DNA of 64,000 nucleotides, taken from Carallia brachiata. Its lineage: Eukaryota; Streptophyta; Magnoliopsida; Malpighiales; Rhizophoraceae. A program made the translations under genes and the position numbers. Below the pieces are notes generated by a model. It was not told where the DNA came from. It was given only the letters and a program-made list of their open reading frames with translations, and made no database searches. Shown here piece after piece: positions 48,451 to 62,100 of the stretch (within the stretch, counting starts at the first letter, position 1; each line of letters starts with the position of its first letter). The stretch spans positions 124,001 through 188,000 of the forward strand of contig JADCRB010000115.1 in NCBI GenBank assembly GCA_021464245.1. Reading direction: 5' to 3'.

Positions 48451-50024
48451 ATTGTGTTCATAGACTTTTGGTTTTGCTAAGTATTAAAGAAAAAATTCGG
48501 ACTAATTGAAGGTACGTGTCTTTGATTAGGAGATCTTAAAATTTAAATCTCAATCCTTTTCTTTACTTTATCTCCAATGATAAGCTACCATTTTTTTTTT
48601 TTTTTGATCAACATAAGCTATCATTTTTCATACAGACAAAAAACACACCCAAAAAAAAAAAAAAGTCATTGGAAGGGCAGCCGGTGGGCGGAACCGGAAA
48701 TTGTACTTGTAGCAAAGGCCAAAACGCAAAAGCTGCGGCTGAGCCCGAAATGAAAAAAGCCGAACTAATCCCCAAGATTTTTAAGTAAAATTGCAATGAC
48801 AAAAACGTTTGAGATATTGATGGTACCTTTGTTTGGTGGGTTGAATTAATTTTTGGCCCTTTCGCTTTCGAATCAACTTTGCTGAGCACGCAATGGAATT
48901 GTATCTTTGGAAGAAAATTGGAAATGATATAATTGATTGAATAGAGAATATACTGGGCGGTGTTGTCATTTTCTACTGCCCTGTACGGTGCGATGTTAAG
49001 TGACGAAGTGTCAGCTCATGTGGTCTGTGGACATATGTATCATGGTCTCTGTTTTCTGGGGTCGGGAGGAGGGGCGTTGTGGTGGTGGTTGCTATCTAAA
49101 ACCAAAAGGTCCAAGGGTGCAAATCTTGATGGATTAATGTGAATTGAAAAAATAAAATGAGGCAACATAGTCCCAAAATTAGGTGGAGAAAATATATTCT
49201 GCAATCAAAAATTATATTTTGATTCATACATGTACATAATAGTCGCAGGGTCGCTGTTGTTGGGTTTGGTTTTTTTGGGGGGCTAGGACTTAGGAGGAGT
49301 AGCTGTGTTTGGTTTCCCACTTCCCACAAACTTTTGATACTTCTCGTCGAGTCTTAAAACAGTCGCACCAATCACGCTCTATCTATGTACGAATTGAAGG
49401 GGACGTTCTGACCGGTCCTATCCTACCATGTGTTGTTCAGAGTTAATATGTTGTGTCAACTCACGCTAGATCTCAAGCATATCATATAAAATATTGATTT
49501 CATTCGCATCTGGGACTTGAAACTGAAATCAATTTCTCTTACGGTTACATTATTCCATGCGCTAATCGCCTAGGTAAAGTCAAGATCTTCATACTTTCGT
49601 TTTGTGGCCCCAATTTTCTTCAAGGAATTAGCCCATTAAAAAAAACCAAAAAAATCGTCTTTTGCGAAGCGTGTGTGCTGTAAGTGCAACTGTCCTGTAA
49701 GAGTTCATAAATATCATCTTGTTTTTAGTAACGAATCCACCGTACATGCCCAATGTCGTGAATCACGCATTTTTTGAAATAATTTTACGTGTTACACGTG
49801 AAGAACTTTATGAATTTTATTTATAAAATTACTTCTTTTGTTATAATATATGTTACTTAAATGAAACTCATTAATAAATTAGATATTAAATTTCTAACAT
49901 GTTTCTTTGTATCCAGATTTATTGTATTGCAAACATGGATCAATTACAAGTCGTTCTTATTTTGTGTCGAATTTCGAAATTCAATTAGAATAATGACAGT
50001 TGCATGATTTGAATTCCTAGCTTT

Positions 50025-50074
<50 letters not shown>

Positions 50075-52136
50075 TCGGCTATAATGTTGAAAAATTATTT
50101 CACCTAAAAATTTGGGTGAAATGAATAATTGATCACATATCAAACTAAAATGATATAAAATCCATCAATACCAAGAAAATAATCTATAAATCTATGACTG
50201 CCCTAAGCTTTGGATTCGATCAATTAAAAGATGAAGAGATGTTTCCTGCCAATGGCAACAAAAACAACTATCTCGATTCAAATAAGCGAGTGGAGACATT
50301 AGTTTAATTATTGTTATTATTATTATTTCTCTAATTGTCCTGGTCAACACTAATTCAGACTTGAGAGGTTTTTATTTTTTATTTTTTATTTTGAAACTCT
50401 CTCCTGCTGTGGGGTCCAATCGTTGAGGAGCCGCAGCAAAATTCAGCCTACCGACCAAGCAACCAATTCTAGTCTGAAATGACCATGATTTTCTCGTATG
50501 TTTCGTATGTTTCATACGGCCGATGACCAACACATTTCTTCCGCTCGGTCTTGAGTACAACGTGAATGTTTCGGTTACAAATGAAAGCACGTTTTGGTCA
50601 ATTACTCGTTCTGATTGTGTGGTGGGAGTTAAAGTTCAACTCAAACGTTGTCGTCGTTGTCTGTACCAAAAAAAAAAAAAAAAGCAAAAGAAGAAAAACC
50701 GTTTTTTTTTTGACATGAAGAAGAAAAACCGTTTTCGTCGTTGCAAATGTGTTTATTTGATTTTGATGATTAATCCCTCCTGTCTTTATCCTTCAAATTT
50801 CCTAAACTTTAATCCCCCATTAGTCCCTCATCATCCAAACAAAAGTTTAATAACTCTCTCTCTCTCCTACTTGTGTTGTTAAGCTGATTAAAGAAATTAA
50901 GATTCATGCAAATGACTATAAATTTAAATCTTATCAAAATTGTTATGAGACTAATCAGATTACTTTACACTTACCTAAGCATTGAATTGCAACGCTCCCT
51001 CTGCAAGAAAAACAAAAAAATAGACACACACACACTCTCTCTCTCTCTTTGTTGGAAAAAAGAAAACCAAGAAATGTTCTCTCTCGTTTACATTGAAAAG
51101 TTATCACATTTTTTCAAAAAAAAAATTTCCTGTTTATTAGTTACCTAATATCTCAAAAATTGTATAACAAAATATCGCAAAAAAATATATATAATAAAGT
51201 ATAATCTTTCTTTTTTTCAAAACTCTCTGATTTTGTATGTGCGCGAAATTCCATCACAGGTCTAATAAAACAAATCTAACTAATCAGTTTTAGGTGAATT
51301 CCTTCGTTTCGTTAAAGACAACCATGTATTATGAGTGGAAATAAAAATTTGAAGTTTTAGTTTGCAAATTGAGCACCATATTCACTTTGTTAATTAAACT
51401 AACCTTTAGAATTATCACCTAATAAGTTAACCAGTATTCATATAAATTACTAAAGTATTAATCTTCACATTTTTTGATATTATGTTCCATCAATATGTTT
51501 TTTTTTTTTAATAAAAAAAACCCATCGCGTATATGTTTCATCAAAATTAGCAAAAAAAAGCGTTACCTTTGTATGTTTGGCAAAGATCTTGTATCGAGAT
51601 GACCAAATCAAATAACTGTAAATAGATTTGATGGATATTGATACTTCTAAATTTGAGACAAGGATTTAATTGCCTTATATTACCTAGACAGAAACTCAAT
51701 CAGTGACGGATTCAAAAATATTTGTCAGAAATATCATACCTTAGGAGCGAGTGCCTTTTATTTCGTTTCCTGTTATAACATGTAAAAGTAACAATTATAA
51801 TTGCACCAAAAAAAAAAAAAAGTAGTAACAATTATAAATGAATGCTCAGGATCTGCCCCTAGAGAATATGCTATGAAGGAATGCTTTTTTGTTCGAATGC
51901 CCTATTGGTGGAATAAGAACCAACGAACTTAGAAATTAACAACAGTAAAAAATAAAATGGGTAAAGTTATGAAATTTCCAGGAATGAAATAGCAACCTTT
52001 TTTTTTTGATAACACGTTTTTTTTAATAAATATAGTTAAAATAAGGACGTTCCAACAAAAAAATTTGAGTTAATCAGACTATTAATGTGTATGTGTGTCT
52101 GCATAAACATTAGTTAGGAGCACTTAGGGTCTATTC
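48451..52136. other. Intergenic DNA with a (TAA)n microsatellite, no supported gene
   Basis: Holds (TAA)n at 50026-50074, A-runs near 48650 and 50670, short (CT)n runs near 50855 and 51035, and AT-rich DNA. The short frames lack conserved features. A stretch around 49026-49052 spells CGHMYHGLC, which resembles half a RING finger but has no partner cysteines. Confidence 0.5.
50026..50074. repeat. (TAA)n microsatellite
   Basis: About 16 uninterrupted TAA triplets, directly visible and likely polymorphic. Confidence 0.92.
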
Positions 52137-52856
52137 GACTTACCTGTTTAATATTATTGTTATTAGTTGTTACTACTAATTACTGATTGTTAATTGTTGC
52201 TGTCTGTTGCTAATTATTAAAAAAATTAATAAAATATTTGATTAATTTTGTACTTACTGTTACTGTTAAATAACTAAATGACTGATTTGGACATTTAATT
52301 TATATTAATATATTATATTAACAAATTTATCTTTATATTTTATAATTTTTATTTTTAGAATAAATATTTTATAAATAATATTAAGAATTTTCTCACTTAA
52401 TTTTTATTTTTTTAACAAAATATTAATGTTTACTAGATAATAAAAAATATAATATTTTAAATATTTTTTAAATATTAATATTAATGAAAATTTGAAGTAA
52501 AAAAATTTACGAATTATTAAAAATTAAAAGTGTTACGTTTATATAAATATTGATGAAATTTAATAACTACTAACTAATCATATTTGAGAGGTAAAAAAAA
52601 TTATGAATTTATATAAATATTATTTGAGGGTATTTTAGTCTATATAAATTATTATTAATATTAAAAACTGAAAAGTAATGCAAACAATAGTAAAAAGTAA
52701 CATTGAGTTACTTTTCAGTCAGCTGTTTTTAAGATATTATATAAGAAAATAAGTATAATCAAACAGCAGCTCGATAAAAATTAACCAAACACTCATCTCT
52801 ATACTTTTTAAAAATGAAATATAATATACCTTTTTAAAAATTAACTCAAACGCCCC
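52137..52856. mobile_element. Probable Tourist-like MITE
   Basis: Flanked on both sides by TTA (52134-52136 and 52857-52859). The left end GGGTCTATTCGACTTA and the reverse complement of the right end GGGGCGTTTGAGTTA are imperfect inverted repeats. The interior is very AT-rich without coding capacity. TTA duplications and GGG...TTYGA-type ends are typical of PIF/Harbinger (Tourist) MITEs. The termini are diverged, so the call is moderate. Confidence 0.45.
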
Positions 52857-52859
52857 TTA

Positions 52860-55449
52860 AATGCACAATTACTTAACTTCACGGTCGTGACTTAATTTTT
52901 TTGGTTTTACTCAATAGTATATTTTGATTTTTGCAAAAACGAATATGGGCATTATAGCTACAAATATAGAATATATTTTGTATAGAATACTATATATTTT
53001 TTTGCAATATATTTTATTTATGCACGATAATTTTTAGGCACTATAATAAATTTCTTAAAAATAAAGTATCATTTTTTGTAAATATAATCTGATTGTGTTT
53101 GTTTTTTTCAAGAAATGAAATATCATTTTAACTGTATCATGCGCCCTCGCACTCACCAAAATGCCTTTCCCTGGAATTTCCGATAGTATAAGAGCATATG
53201 TTCTGATGATCAAATCTATGTACGTATCGGCCAGAAAATAGACGCTTCAAACAAAAAGAAAATGGTCGTTATTACTCCACCCATTGTGGTTCTTTTGAAA
53301 AAAATTTAGAGCGTAGTTCTCTTTTCCCTTTTTAAAAAAAGATAAGTAAATTTAATGGATTTTTTTTAAAAGGAGGATTTGGGAATTAAAAAAATCTTAT
53401 AGTTATAAAGATTTAATTAGAGTTAAAGTAACAATATATAAACTAATAAAATTTTCATTTGATTACAATTAAATTTAAATAAAATCATAATTTTTAATAG
53501 AATTTTGATATTTTATTAAAAATTTCAATAGAATAATATTACAAATCTATGAGAATTTATCATTTGTTAGAGAGAAAAAGACTGAAATTTTCATTTTCTC
53601 TTAATTATAATTATATATATATATATAATATTATCGGTTTTTGTTATGAAAAGCTGCAAGGTTGTGAATTCCGCCAAAAAAAATTACAAATTAAAAGAAG
53701 AAAGGCCATGCCACGTCACTTGAGATTCCTTTTCCGCTCTCTATTTCTCGGCTCTGTGTAGACAACTTAAATTACTTATAAATGGGCGAAATTATGGAGT
53801 TATGAACAAAAATATAATCTAATACAAATTTTTTTTTCAGGTTTTAGTTTTAACGTTATCCTTCTGTCAAGAAAAAAAAAAAAAAAAGGTTTTAACGTTC
53901 TCCTGCAGGGTCCATTTGCTTTGCTGAGTGCCCACTAATTTCTCACTTTCTCGTCCAAATTTGGATCCCGCCTCCTTAAATATCATATTGTCAAAATTTA
54001 AGGCTCGTCCTAAATCTTGGTCCCAAGAAGAAGTAATAGCAACTGAAATTTTTAATCCCAGCATCCGGCAAAACGGAAAGAGAGGGTAACTATACAAAGA
54101 GGAAAGAGAGGTCAAGTAATTGAGAATTGTGAGTTGGGGGGGCTATAATAGTATAATTTAACCTGTAGTCTATAATAGATCCGGTAGTAAAGTTAGGGAT
54201 GCCTCGTCCAACTGTACCAAAATAAGACTTTTTAATTTTCGCGTAATCATCCAGCCAGTTGTACAAGATAAGTGCTAAATCTGCTTCAAGGGATAGAAGG
54301 GAAATTGTGAGATTTTGAATTAATACTTCTCTCTCCCAACCCGAAAGCCACGTTTTAGGTTTTACTCCACCAGACCCAAAAAAAAAAAAAAAAAAAAACG
54401 GAAAAATCCGCCCAATCCCTTTCTTAGAGTTATTAGATATAAAAAAAAAAGTTAGATTATATAACTACATTTTAAGTAATATTAAAAAAATTATATAATT
54501 TATTTAATTATATTAAATAATTTTTTATTTTTTTATAAATTTAATTATTAAATAGTTGATTACATTTTATTGATACTTGAATCCCAGCCAAGACATTTCA
54601 TCTAATATTTTCCACGAAATCACGAGGAATGGACGGCGCGGGCCAAGCAAAAAGAAAACAACCGGAGATGGCGAGAGAGAGAGAGAGGGCGAGAGGGCGA
54701 GAGAGCGAGGGGGCGACGAAGCATTGGGCTTGGTGGTGTGGTGTGGTGTGGTGTGGAACGCCTAAAATATAAATGGTGATGTAAACGAGCGGTTTGTGTA
54801 CCGCACATGATATCTCTGAAATCCTTATCCACAGCGCTCCCCTCTTTTGTCCTGTAATCCATTTCCCTCTCGCCTTCCCCTTCTATTATCTCTGCAATTA
54901 CACGTCCTTTTTTTTCTCTCCCTCCAATTTCCCTTTCCAATATCCATCTTTATTATCTTTCTTCTTCTTCTTCTTCTTCTTCTTCTTCTATTCTCTATAA
55001 TCATATTTTATTCCTTCTCCTTCCTCCTCCTCCTCCTGTAGTTCTGATCCTTTATTCGTTATTGGTTCCTTCTTACTGCTCTATCCGGCTTTAACTTTTT
55101 CTTTTCTTTCTTTTTTTTTTTTTGGGTACGTCATCTCTTTTTAACAGCACACCCTCGAGAGAGAGAGAGAGAGAGAGAGCAATCGCCGTGCTTAACGCCT
55201 CATCTTTTCGATTGATCCAATCGAGGGTTTTCCCTTTCCTTTTTTTTTTTTTTATTGTGTTTTTATTTGAAAATTTCCATTTTGCCCAGTTTTGGTTTTC
55301 ACATTTCTGCCTTTGGGTTCTTCTTCTTCTTCTTCTTCTTCTTCTGGGTTTCTGTTTTTTCTTGGGATTTTCCCACTCGTTCTTTTCCTTTGTTGACTCT
55401 CATTGGAAGAAAGAGAAAGAGAGAGAGAGAGGGGAGATAAGGGTTTCCG
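52860..55449. other. Intergenic DNA and 5' region of the START-domain gene
   Basis: AT-rich up to about 54550, with an A-run near 54379-54398. Closer to the START gene lie (GA)n at 54674-54690, a (GGTGT)n-like pentamer run at about 54730-54756, (CTT)n at about 54958-54989, and (GA)n at about 55156-55178. CT-rich leaders of this type are common just upstream of plant housekeeping start codons, so the last 600 bases are probably 5' UTR and promoter. Confidence 0.5.
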
Positions 55450-58092
55450 ATGGCTTCGTGGTCGGTTTTACTGGAGATTGCGGATATCGTCGGCGACCTC
55501 TTCAAGTTTGTGGCTCCTTTGTGGATTGCGGTTGTCGTTGGCATTCTCATTGGATGGGCGTGGAAGCCCCAATGGGCTTATTTGGGCAGACACCCTCTCC
55601 TGAGTTCTTCCCCCTTTAAGCACTCTCATAAAGCTGTGGGATCACCCACTTCTTCTTCTTCTTCTACCCCACGACCAACTTTGAATTTCTTGAAGCTTCA
55701 GCTGCCTAGTTGCATCCCCTGGATTTCAGATGACCTTCCTCAGAAGGGCTTTTTCTCCGAGCCCCACCATCCCACCACCTCTGTCGTCGAAGCTGATTGC
55801 AGGTTTGTTTGTTTAGTTCCACCTCTAATGTAACCCCTTCTTTTGTAGCTACTTGCACTTTTGGCTGTCCAGTTATAGTTCGGGGAACCTATGCGTCACA
55901 ATTTAACTATTGAATTTCTTGAAAATTGGGCCAATTTCTTTTGCATATAAACATCCGAAATTTATGCTCGTTGTTTCTGATATATCCTTACTTCAATTTT
56001 GCAGTCCATCTCAGCCTGAAATAGGAAAGTCTAAGCTTTGGCTGATGACGATTTACAATATTTGTATAAGCTCGTTCACGAAAAAGATGGAGGCCCCGCC
56101 TGGATTCAGATGATGGATCGTTCTACTCCGACTATGAGTTACCAAGCCTGGCGGAGGGATCGTGAGGTGGGTTCCCTTCAGTCTTAACTAATTCTGTTTT
56201 TTTTTTCCCCTTTTTTTTTGAAAATATTTTTGGCGTGATGGAACCTGCAAACGAAGACTCTAAAGAGCTCCGCTTTACTTTATACTGTTGGTCACTGTTA
56301 TAACCGTGCAAACCATTAAATTAATTGGAGTTTTATCTAATGGATTTGCTAGAATGGCCCACCACAATACCGCAGCAGAACACTATTTGAGGATGCCACG
56401 CCTGAACTGGTGAGGGACTTCTTCTGGGATGATGAGTTCCGAATGAAGTGGGATGACATGCTTATTCATGCTGCTACTTTGGAGGAATGCCCCATCACAG
56501 GAACCATGGTCGTCCAGTGGGTGCGCAAGGTATGGAGAGTGTTTTCTTTAACCTTGCTTTCCATGAATTGTTCTATTTTCTGATTTTTTTGTGTACTAAG
56601 ACTCGCTTTCCTGTGGAACAGTTTCCCTTCTTTTGCAGTGATAGGGAATATATCATAGGCCGACGCATCTGGGAATCTGGTCGAATGTACTACTGTGTTA
56701 CAAAGGTATGAAACAGTCTAGTGCTTGCTCTTCTCTTGAAAGATTCCAATTTTCCACGACCCTTATGGCTATTTTACCTTTTCAACGAAATTGGATGTGG
56801 TAATCCTTAACTGGTCTTGTGTTGTTCTTCTCGTGTGAGGGTCATCAAACATAGTTGTGATATTGACCAGTTCTGAAACCTGTAGAGGAATGTTGATACA
56901 TTTCTTGAGCAGTAACTTAAGATGTACTTTTTTTGGGAAGAAAAGTGCATCGCTTTGGGGAAGGTTAAATTTTGAGTCATTTTGATGTGTTCCACATATT
57001 ATGTTGATTAATACGTAACGCTGCTCTCCTTGGTGGTCTTGTCGATCCATCTTTCAACAGACAGGCGTTTGAATTACTAACGAAAGCTTACTTCCCTGGC
57101 GGGACTGATCACTTCCTGAGAATTTTTTTCTTCTCACTCATGAGTGATGCTTTTTACTTAATTGTCTGCTATGGCTCACAACTGGAAACACTAGAGACTG
57201 AACTTAGCATCAATGTAGAGATGGCTAGTTGTGTCATTGCAAGTTTAGAGTACAGTTTTATTGTTGTTATCATTCCATTTTGTACTGGGTTTCAGATTAG
57301 ATTTGGGATGGAATATTTGAAATGTATCTAATATTCCTGAATTTGACACTTTTCTTTGCATTTGTGGATGAATTATCAATGATATCTTGGAATGAGAACT
57401 TACTTTTTTCTGGCTTGTTTTGATATGTTCTAGGGAGTTCCTTGCTTATCTGTGCCCAGGCGTGATAAACCAAAACGTGTTGATTTGTACTATTCAAGCT
57501 GGTGCATTCGTGCAGGTAACTGGGTTATTTTAAGACATTTCTCTCTCTAGCCGGTTCCTTTTGGCAAGAGTTTTCCTATCCTTGCTTTACCATCAAAGCT
57601 TACATATGACGTGGATGCCTATCTGTTGGATGTGGACCAGTTGAATCAAAAAGAGGAGATGGCCAGCTCACTGCATGTGAGGTTTTACTGTTCCATCACG
57701 AAGACATGGGTATTCCCTGGGAAATTGCAAAGCTTGGAGTCCGCCAGGGCATGTGGGGAGCTGTCAAGAAGATTGAGCCTGGTTTACGTGCATACCAGAA
57801 ACAGAGAGTGTCTGGAGCCGCACTTTCACGGTGTGCTTTCATGGCTCAGATCAATGCCAAAGTGAATGCAGACTATCTGAGATCTTTGGCGTCACTGGAG
57901 TACAAATCTGTTGATTCAAGAGAGGTTGAAACCCGGGATTCATCTGAGAAACCACGAGGAAGGAACATACCGAAGCTTCTGATTGTTGGTGGGGCTATTG
58001 CTCTTGCATGTACACTTGACCGGGGACTCTTGACCAAGGCTGTTATATTTGGAGTAGCAAGAAGATTTGGAAACATCGGGAGGAGGTTGTGA
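55450..58092 (+). CDS. Membrane-anchored START-domain lipid-transfer protein, frameshifted in exon 2
   Basis: Six exons (55450-55802, 56005-56166, 56353-56529, 56622-56705, 57434-57515, 57641-58092) with GT-AG introns. The N-terminus has a membrane segment (about residues 20-42, APLWIAVVVGILIGW). The START (lipid-binding) domain follows, with GGPAWIQMMDRSTP, YRSRTLFEDATPELVRDFFW, MVVQWVRKFPFFCSDREYII, RRDKPKRVDLYYSSWCIRA and MGIPWEIAKLGVRQGMWGAV. The C-terminal part is again hydrophobic (KLLIVGGAIALACTLD). It matches the plant polyketide-cyclase/lipid-transport START group (At1g55960/At3g13062 type). The ligand is unknown. The summed coding length is 1,310 nt, one short of a whole frame. After GKSKL (about 56034-56040) the frame shifts, so a literal translation stops at 56111-56113 after about 153 residues. 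With one extra base near there the remaining exons read through to 58090-58092. Confidence 0.88.
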
Positions 58093-58810
58093 TGGACAAC
58101 AGTTTTTTTGCAATGCTAGGGACCGGCGAAGTAGAAGTAGTATTGGAGCAGTGAAGTGGGATGTGATCACACGTCCCCGAAGGGATAGAGGCCTGTTTTT
58201 TTTTTTTTTTTTTTTTGGTGTTTTTGGGGTTGTGTTTGACAAATTGTGCATCTTCATAACGGGGAAATAGTAAAGGTCACACAGTTGTATTCTTAGAATT
58301 TAGCAGTTTTCATAAAAGAATCTCAAGACGCAATAATAACAAAGTTCTATTGTAATTCTCTCATTTAAACAAGAGTCCTTAATTTATAATCATTGTTGCA
58401 CTTGTCGAGCTTTGTATTCACGAACAATCGGTAAGAACAAGTTTGCAAGATGGTAACATGGGGAGAGTCAGAATTGGCCGGACTTCATAGTGGTGATCGT
58501 ATGCGTCACAGCATGACTGCGCCCGAGTTATGGTTCCGGGTTAAATTGGCGGAACGAATATTCTTCCTGTTTTGTGTGGAGTTTGGAGAGAAAAAATAAT
58601 AATAATAATAATAATAACAGTCATCAAGCAGACAAGCTAGAGATTTTTACAATTAACATAACATGGAAAGGAAAATTAAGATTAAATCAAATCAAAGAAC
58701 ATCCATTAATTGAAAGTGTCGTAACCCTATATTATATTGTTTTGGGATAATCCCCGATTAATTTCCTAATCAATCCTGTAGAAGAGAAGAAAGGAATTAT
58801 GTGATGACGA
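58093..58810. other. Convergent 3' region between the START gene and a small minus-strand gene
   Basis: Probably 3' UTRs of both genes, which end toward each other. Holds a T-run at about 58197-58217 and an (AAT)n run near 58596-58616. No further gene seen. Confidence 0.55.
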
Positions 58811-59110
58811 TCAATAGTTAACAAAAGTTTCGAAACAGTGGAGGCCGTCGAGCTCTGGAGCAAATCTTGGGGCCTTTGATTGTCTGCATGACGACTTGCT
58901 GCCGGCAGCAGCAGCGCGTGGCGTGTTGGTGTCCTTGCTCCCCTTGATATCAACCTTGGAGCTGCTTGTGGTTGTAGATGATGATGATGATGATGATGAA
59001 GAAGAAGATGACGACGACGAAGAAGAAGTAAAAGAGGACCTGAGGGTATAGCCCAAAAATTCCGCAGACAGAGCGTCAAAGGAGCTGAAAATCGAATTCA
59101 TGATTCCCAC
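58811..59110 (-). CDS. Small plant-specific protein with polyserine tract and FAPELDGLHCFET C-terminus
   Basis: Intronless frame of 99 residues, starting MGIMNSIFSSFDALSAEFLG; Met4 is an alternative start. The middle is a run of about 17 serines followed by Thr/Ser, encoded by mixed TCx triplets (about 58976-59030). The C-terminus, KAPRFAPELDGLHCFETFVN, resembles the conserved tail of a group of short uncharacterised land-plant proteins, as I remember the family. Both conserved ends flank a variable low-complexity linker, which is typical of that group. No catalytic motif, signal peptide or membrane segment is visible, and I assign no function. Its leader has an A/T-free GGAAG-rich stretch (59390s), probably upstream sequence. 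Confidence 0.7.
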   Translation of the reverse strand: MGIMNSIFSSFDALSAEFLGYTLRSSFTSSSSSSSSSSSSSSSSSTTTSSSKVDIKGSKDTNTPRAAAAGSKSSCRQSKAPRFAPELDGLHCFETFVNY

Positions 59111-62100
59111 AGCGATCCAAGAAACAATTAAAGAACACCAGGCGTTAAGAGGTTGAGGTCTGAGAGAAGGTAGAGATGATGGATTGATTTTTTTTTAGGG
59201 GTTGATGGTCGTTTGGTTTTCTTTCTTCTTTCTTTTCTCTGCTTTTTGGGTGGGTTGACGATTTCTGAATTGCGGCCTGCTTGTGTTTTGTGAATAAGCA
59301 CCTCAAACTTCTCCTTATTTATAGAGGAATTAGGAAGAAAGATCCCTCGGAAGGAAAGCAAAGGGAAAAGTTGTTGTTCCTTGCTTCTTTCCTTCCTTCC
59401 TTCCTTCCGTGTTTTTTTTCTTTTCGCTTCCGCTGATTCGACTCAAAAGCGTGTAAATCATGCACACTTGTGTCTGTTCCAACAAAATTAATTTATTAGA
59501 ATTTAATATGTATTTTAAAATTAATATTTAATTAATTTTTTTATTAAAATTATAAAAATTTTAAAATAAAATTAATTAATTTTTATAAATAAAAAATTAA
59601 GTATTTTAAAAATTATCAATCTTATTTTAAAAATATCAACTTTAATTTCAATCGAAACACTAACTAAAATATCAAATTTGACACATATTTTTCTCAAATT
59701 ATTAATTATAGATGCCGTCTTCAAATAAATAACAAAATTGTTGTATTACTTTCAATAATAATGAAAATTCATAACTAAATATTATATTGTATACAGAATA
59801 AAGAGTTATGTCCGTCACTCAATTAAATTATGAAGCATTAAATGTATTTCAATTTATGTATTTGATTGATTATTTATATATTAAAAAAAAAAAAAGTAGA
59901 AGCTACAGGAAGAATGAAAGCCGATTTTTTTTGCCAAATTCAAAGCTTCCAAAGTCGGCTTAGGCCCTCCCTTCCGTGAAAAAAACTAGAGCTATGACGA
60001 TAGCCTGGACGGTCCATTAAGATAACCCCCAAGTGGGCCAAGTCAAGTCTATCTAATGAGGTATTGTTCGATGCTCCACAAAAATCAAGGAGAAAGGGTC
60101 AAACCAATTTCCGAGTCTGTGTCAGCTGATTGCTATTTTACGCTTCCACGCCTTCACCGCCGCCGCCGCCCACTTCAAAACATTTTCCAATCCTCTATTC
60201 TGAGCCATATTCTTATTTTTTTATTTAATCGTTCTCATCGTTCGTCTACTTTATATTGAATTAACAATTATTTTGAGGCGATGTATGATCCTAAACCTCC
60301 CAAAAATTTAAAAATAAACATTATTTGTTGGTCATCGAAGTTGGTCTTATTCTCAGGGCTAATGTCAATGTGAGTCCTAAAATTTATAACTGGGTACAAG
60401 GGAACCTTAATTTTTAAACAAAAATGCCATTTTTAGTGAAAGTTCTTGACTGAACTTCCCGAATTCACTAAAACATTGACGTGGAAGGAGAACTCATTGC
60501 CTTCCTTTTGGTTTGCGATTTTTTTCCTATTGGGTTCTTAAATTTTCCTCATTAAAAATTTTCAATAGAAAGTGAAAAAGTAAATGGGCTTCAAACATTC
60601 GTTTTTTATGCCACAGGAATTGCGTAAGATATTTAGATATTGTCAACGAAAAACTGAAGAACCAAAGTCGGACCAAAAAGAAAAAAAATATATATATTTG
60701 TATTGTCGAGCCAAAAAAAAAAAAAGGCGGCAATCCTGACTTCAGATTGGAATCTTTGTATTGGTCTGCGCGAGTAATACAAGCCAATGGAGAATGACAA
60801 CATTAGTTTCGTCGAATTTCGAATTGCGGCCTTCAGTCAAAGATGGAGTTCTTTGGGCGTTGATTCCTTCTTGAACGTCGTTCTTTTATTTGTTATTATT
60901 GTTATTATTTTTTTTTTCAAACTGGAGGCCTAAGTCAATGAATTAAGGATTCTTTATAACTTAACAAGTCAGAACCAGTGAACCCCTACAAGATCAACTT
61001 CATCACTTCAGAAGGAGGAGAGTGAGAAATATGCACGCTCTTCAACAGACCAAAGAGAGAACCAACTTGCCAATCAGCAATCCCATTACTTTTTTGGTCA
61101 AAAAAAACCCCAGCCTGAACGTCATTCACTTCACTGGCCGTTGGTGGCAAAGTCACTGTCTTTCACGGCCCCAGCAAAATTAAATTTGGGCTAACAAAAT
61201 TGAAATTCAGTAAATGCGTAAATTTGGGCCAGCAGAATATTAGCAGGCCCTGTAATTGACGAGCTGTTGTTGCCACTTGCCACTGCCACTCTTGCTCCTG
61301 TTGTTGTTGTTGTTGTTGTTGTTGCCACTCTTGCTCTTCTTCTTCTGCCTGTTACTACTGTTAACGCCATTGCTTGCTGGCTGCTCTGTCCTCGTCGAAT
61401 TCCCTGGCTCATTGGCTTTGCTGCTGCACGATAACTCTTCCGTTGTCTGCCCCGACTTTCTTCTTTGTCATCATGACGAGAGGAGACGCAGGAAGTGGTC
61501 CCCATATTCATCACCCACGTAGTATATTGCACAGATTACGACTAGTTGGACCTTATATATAGACATCCTAATTAATTGTTACTTGTCACAAATTTAAGAA
61601 GAAAAACTCGACAATTAATTGCTACGAATTATATATGTTAATAGTATTACTATTATACTTGGGGACAGAATAGCAAACCAAAAGGAATTCTTATGATCAC
61701 TGGGGAACCGCCCGCCCTATGGTGGTAAACCATAATTTCGAAATCCAAGTGGACCAACTCCGACTTTTGACTCCAACCCAGGGGCCGGGTCGATTGGACC
61801 GGTACATTAGTGGTCGGCCGATGAGACTTTTTTTCCTATTTGTTAATAATTAATAGTATCATATTACAGAGAAGTAATTAAATATGATTAAAATAATTTT
61901 TTAATAATGCGCATACAAGTTATAATAATATTTAATAAATTAATTTTCCCAAAAAGGTAAATATTAATTGAAGAATTAGTGGAAAATCAGTCATGTCATC
62001 TAATAATTGGATCGCTTGAGTTGCTCCACCTTGGCCATTTTCTTTTTCCTTTTTTTTTTTTTTTTGAGGCTTTTTTAGTCTGTTCTTGACGGGGTTAAAT

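Noticed and set aside
49026..49052. CGHMYHGLC, resembling the centre of a RING-H2 finger
   Set aside because: No flanking CxxC pairs occur in the same frame; a chance match.
61191..61532. Overlapping open frames on both strands over a triplet-repeat zone
   Set aside because: Polythreonine and polyleucine runs come from (TTG)n and (CTT)n repeats. No conserved flanks or splice sites support a gene.
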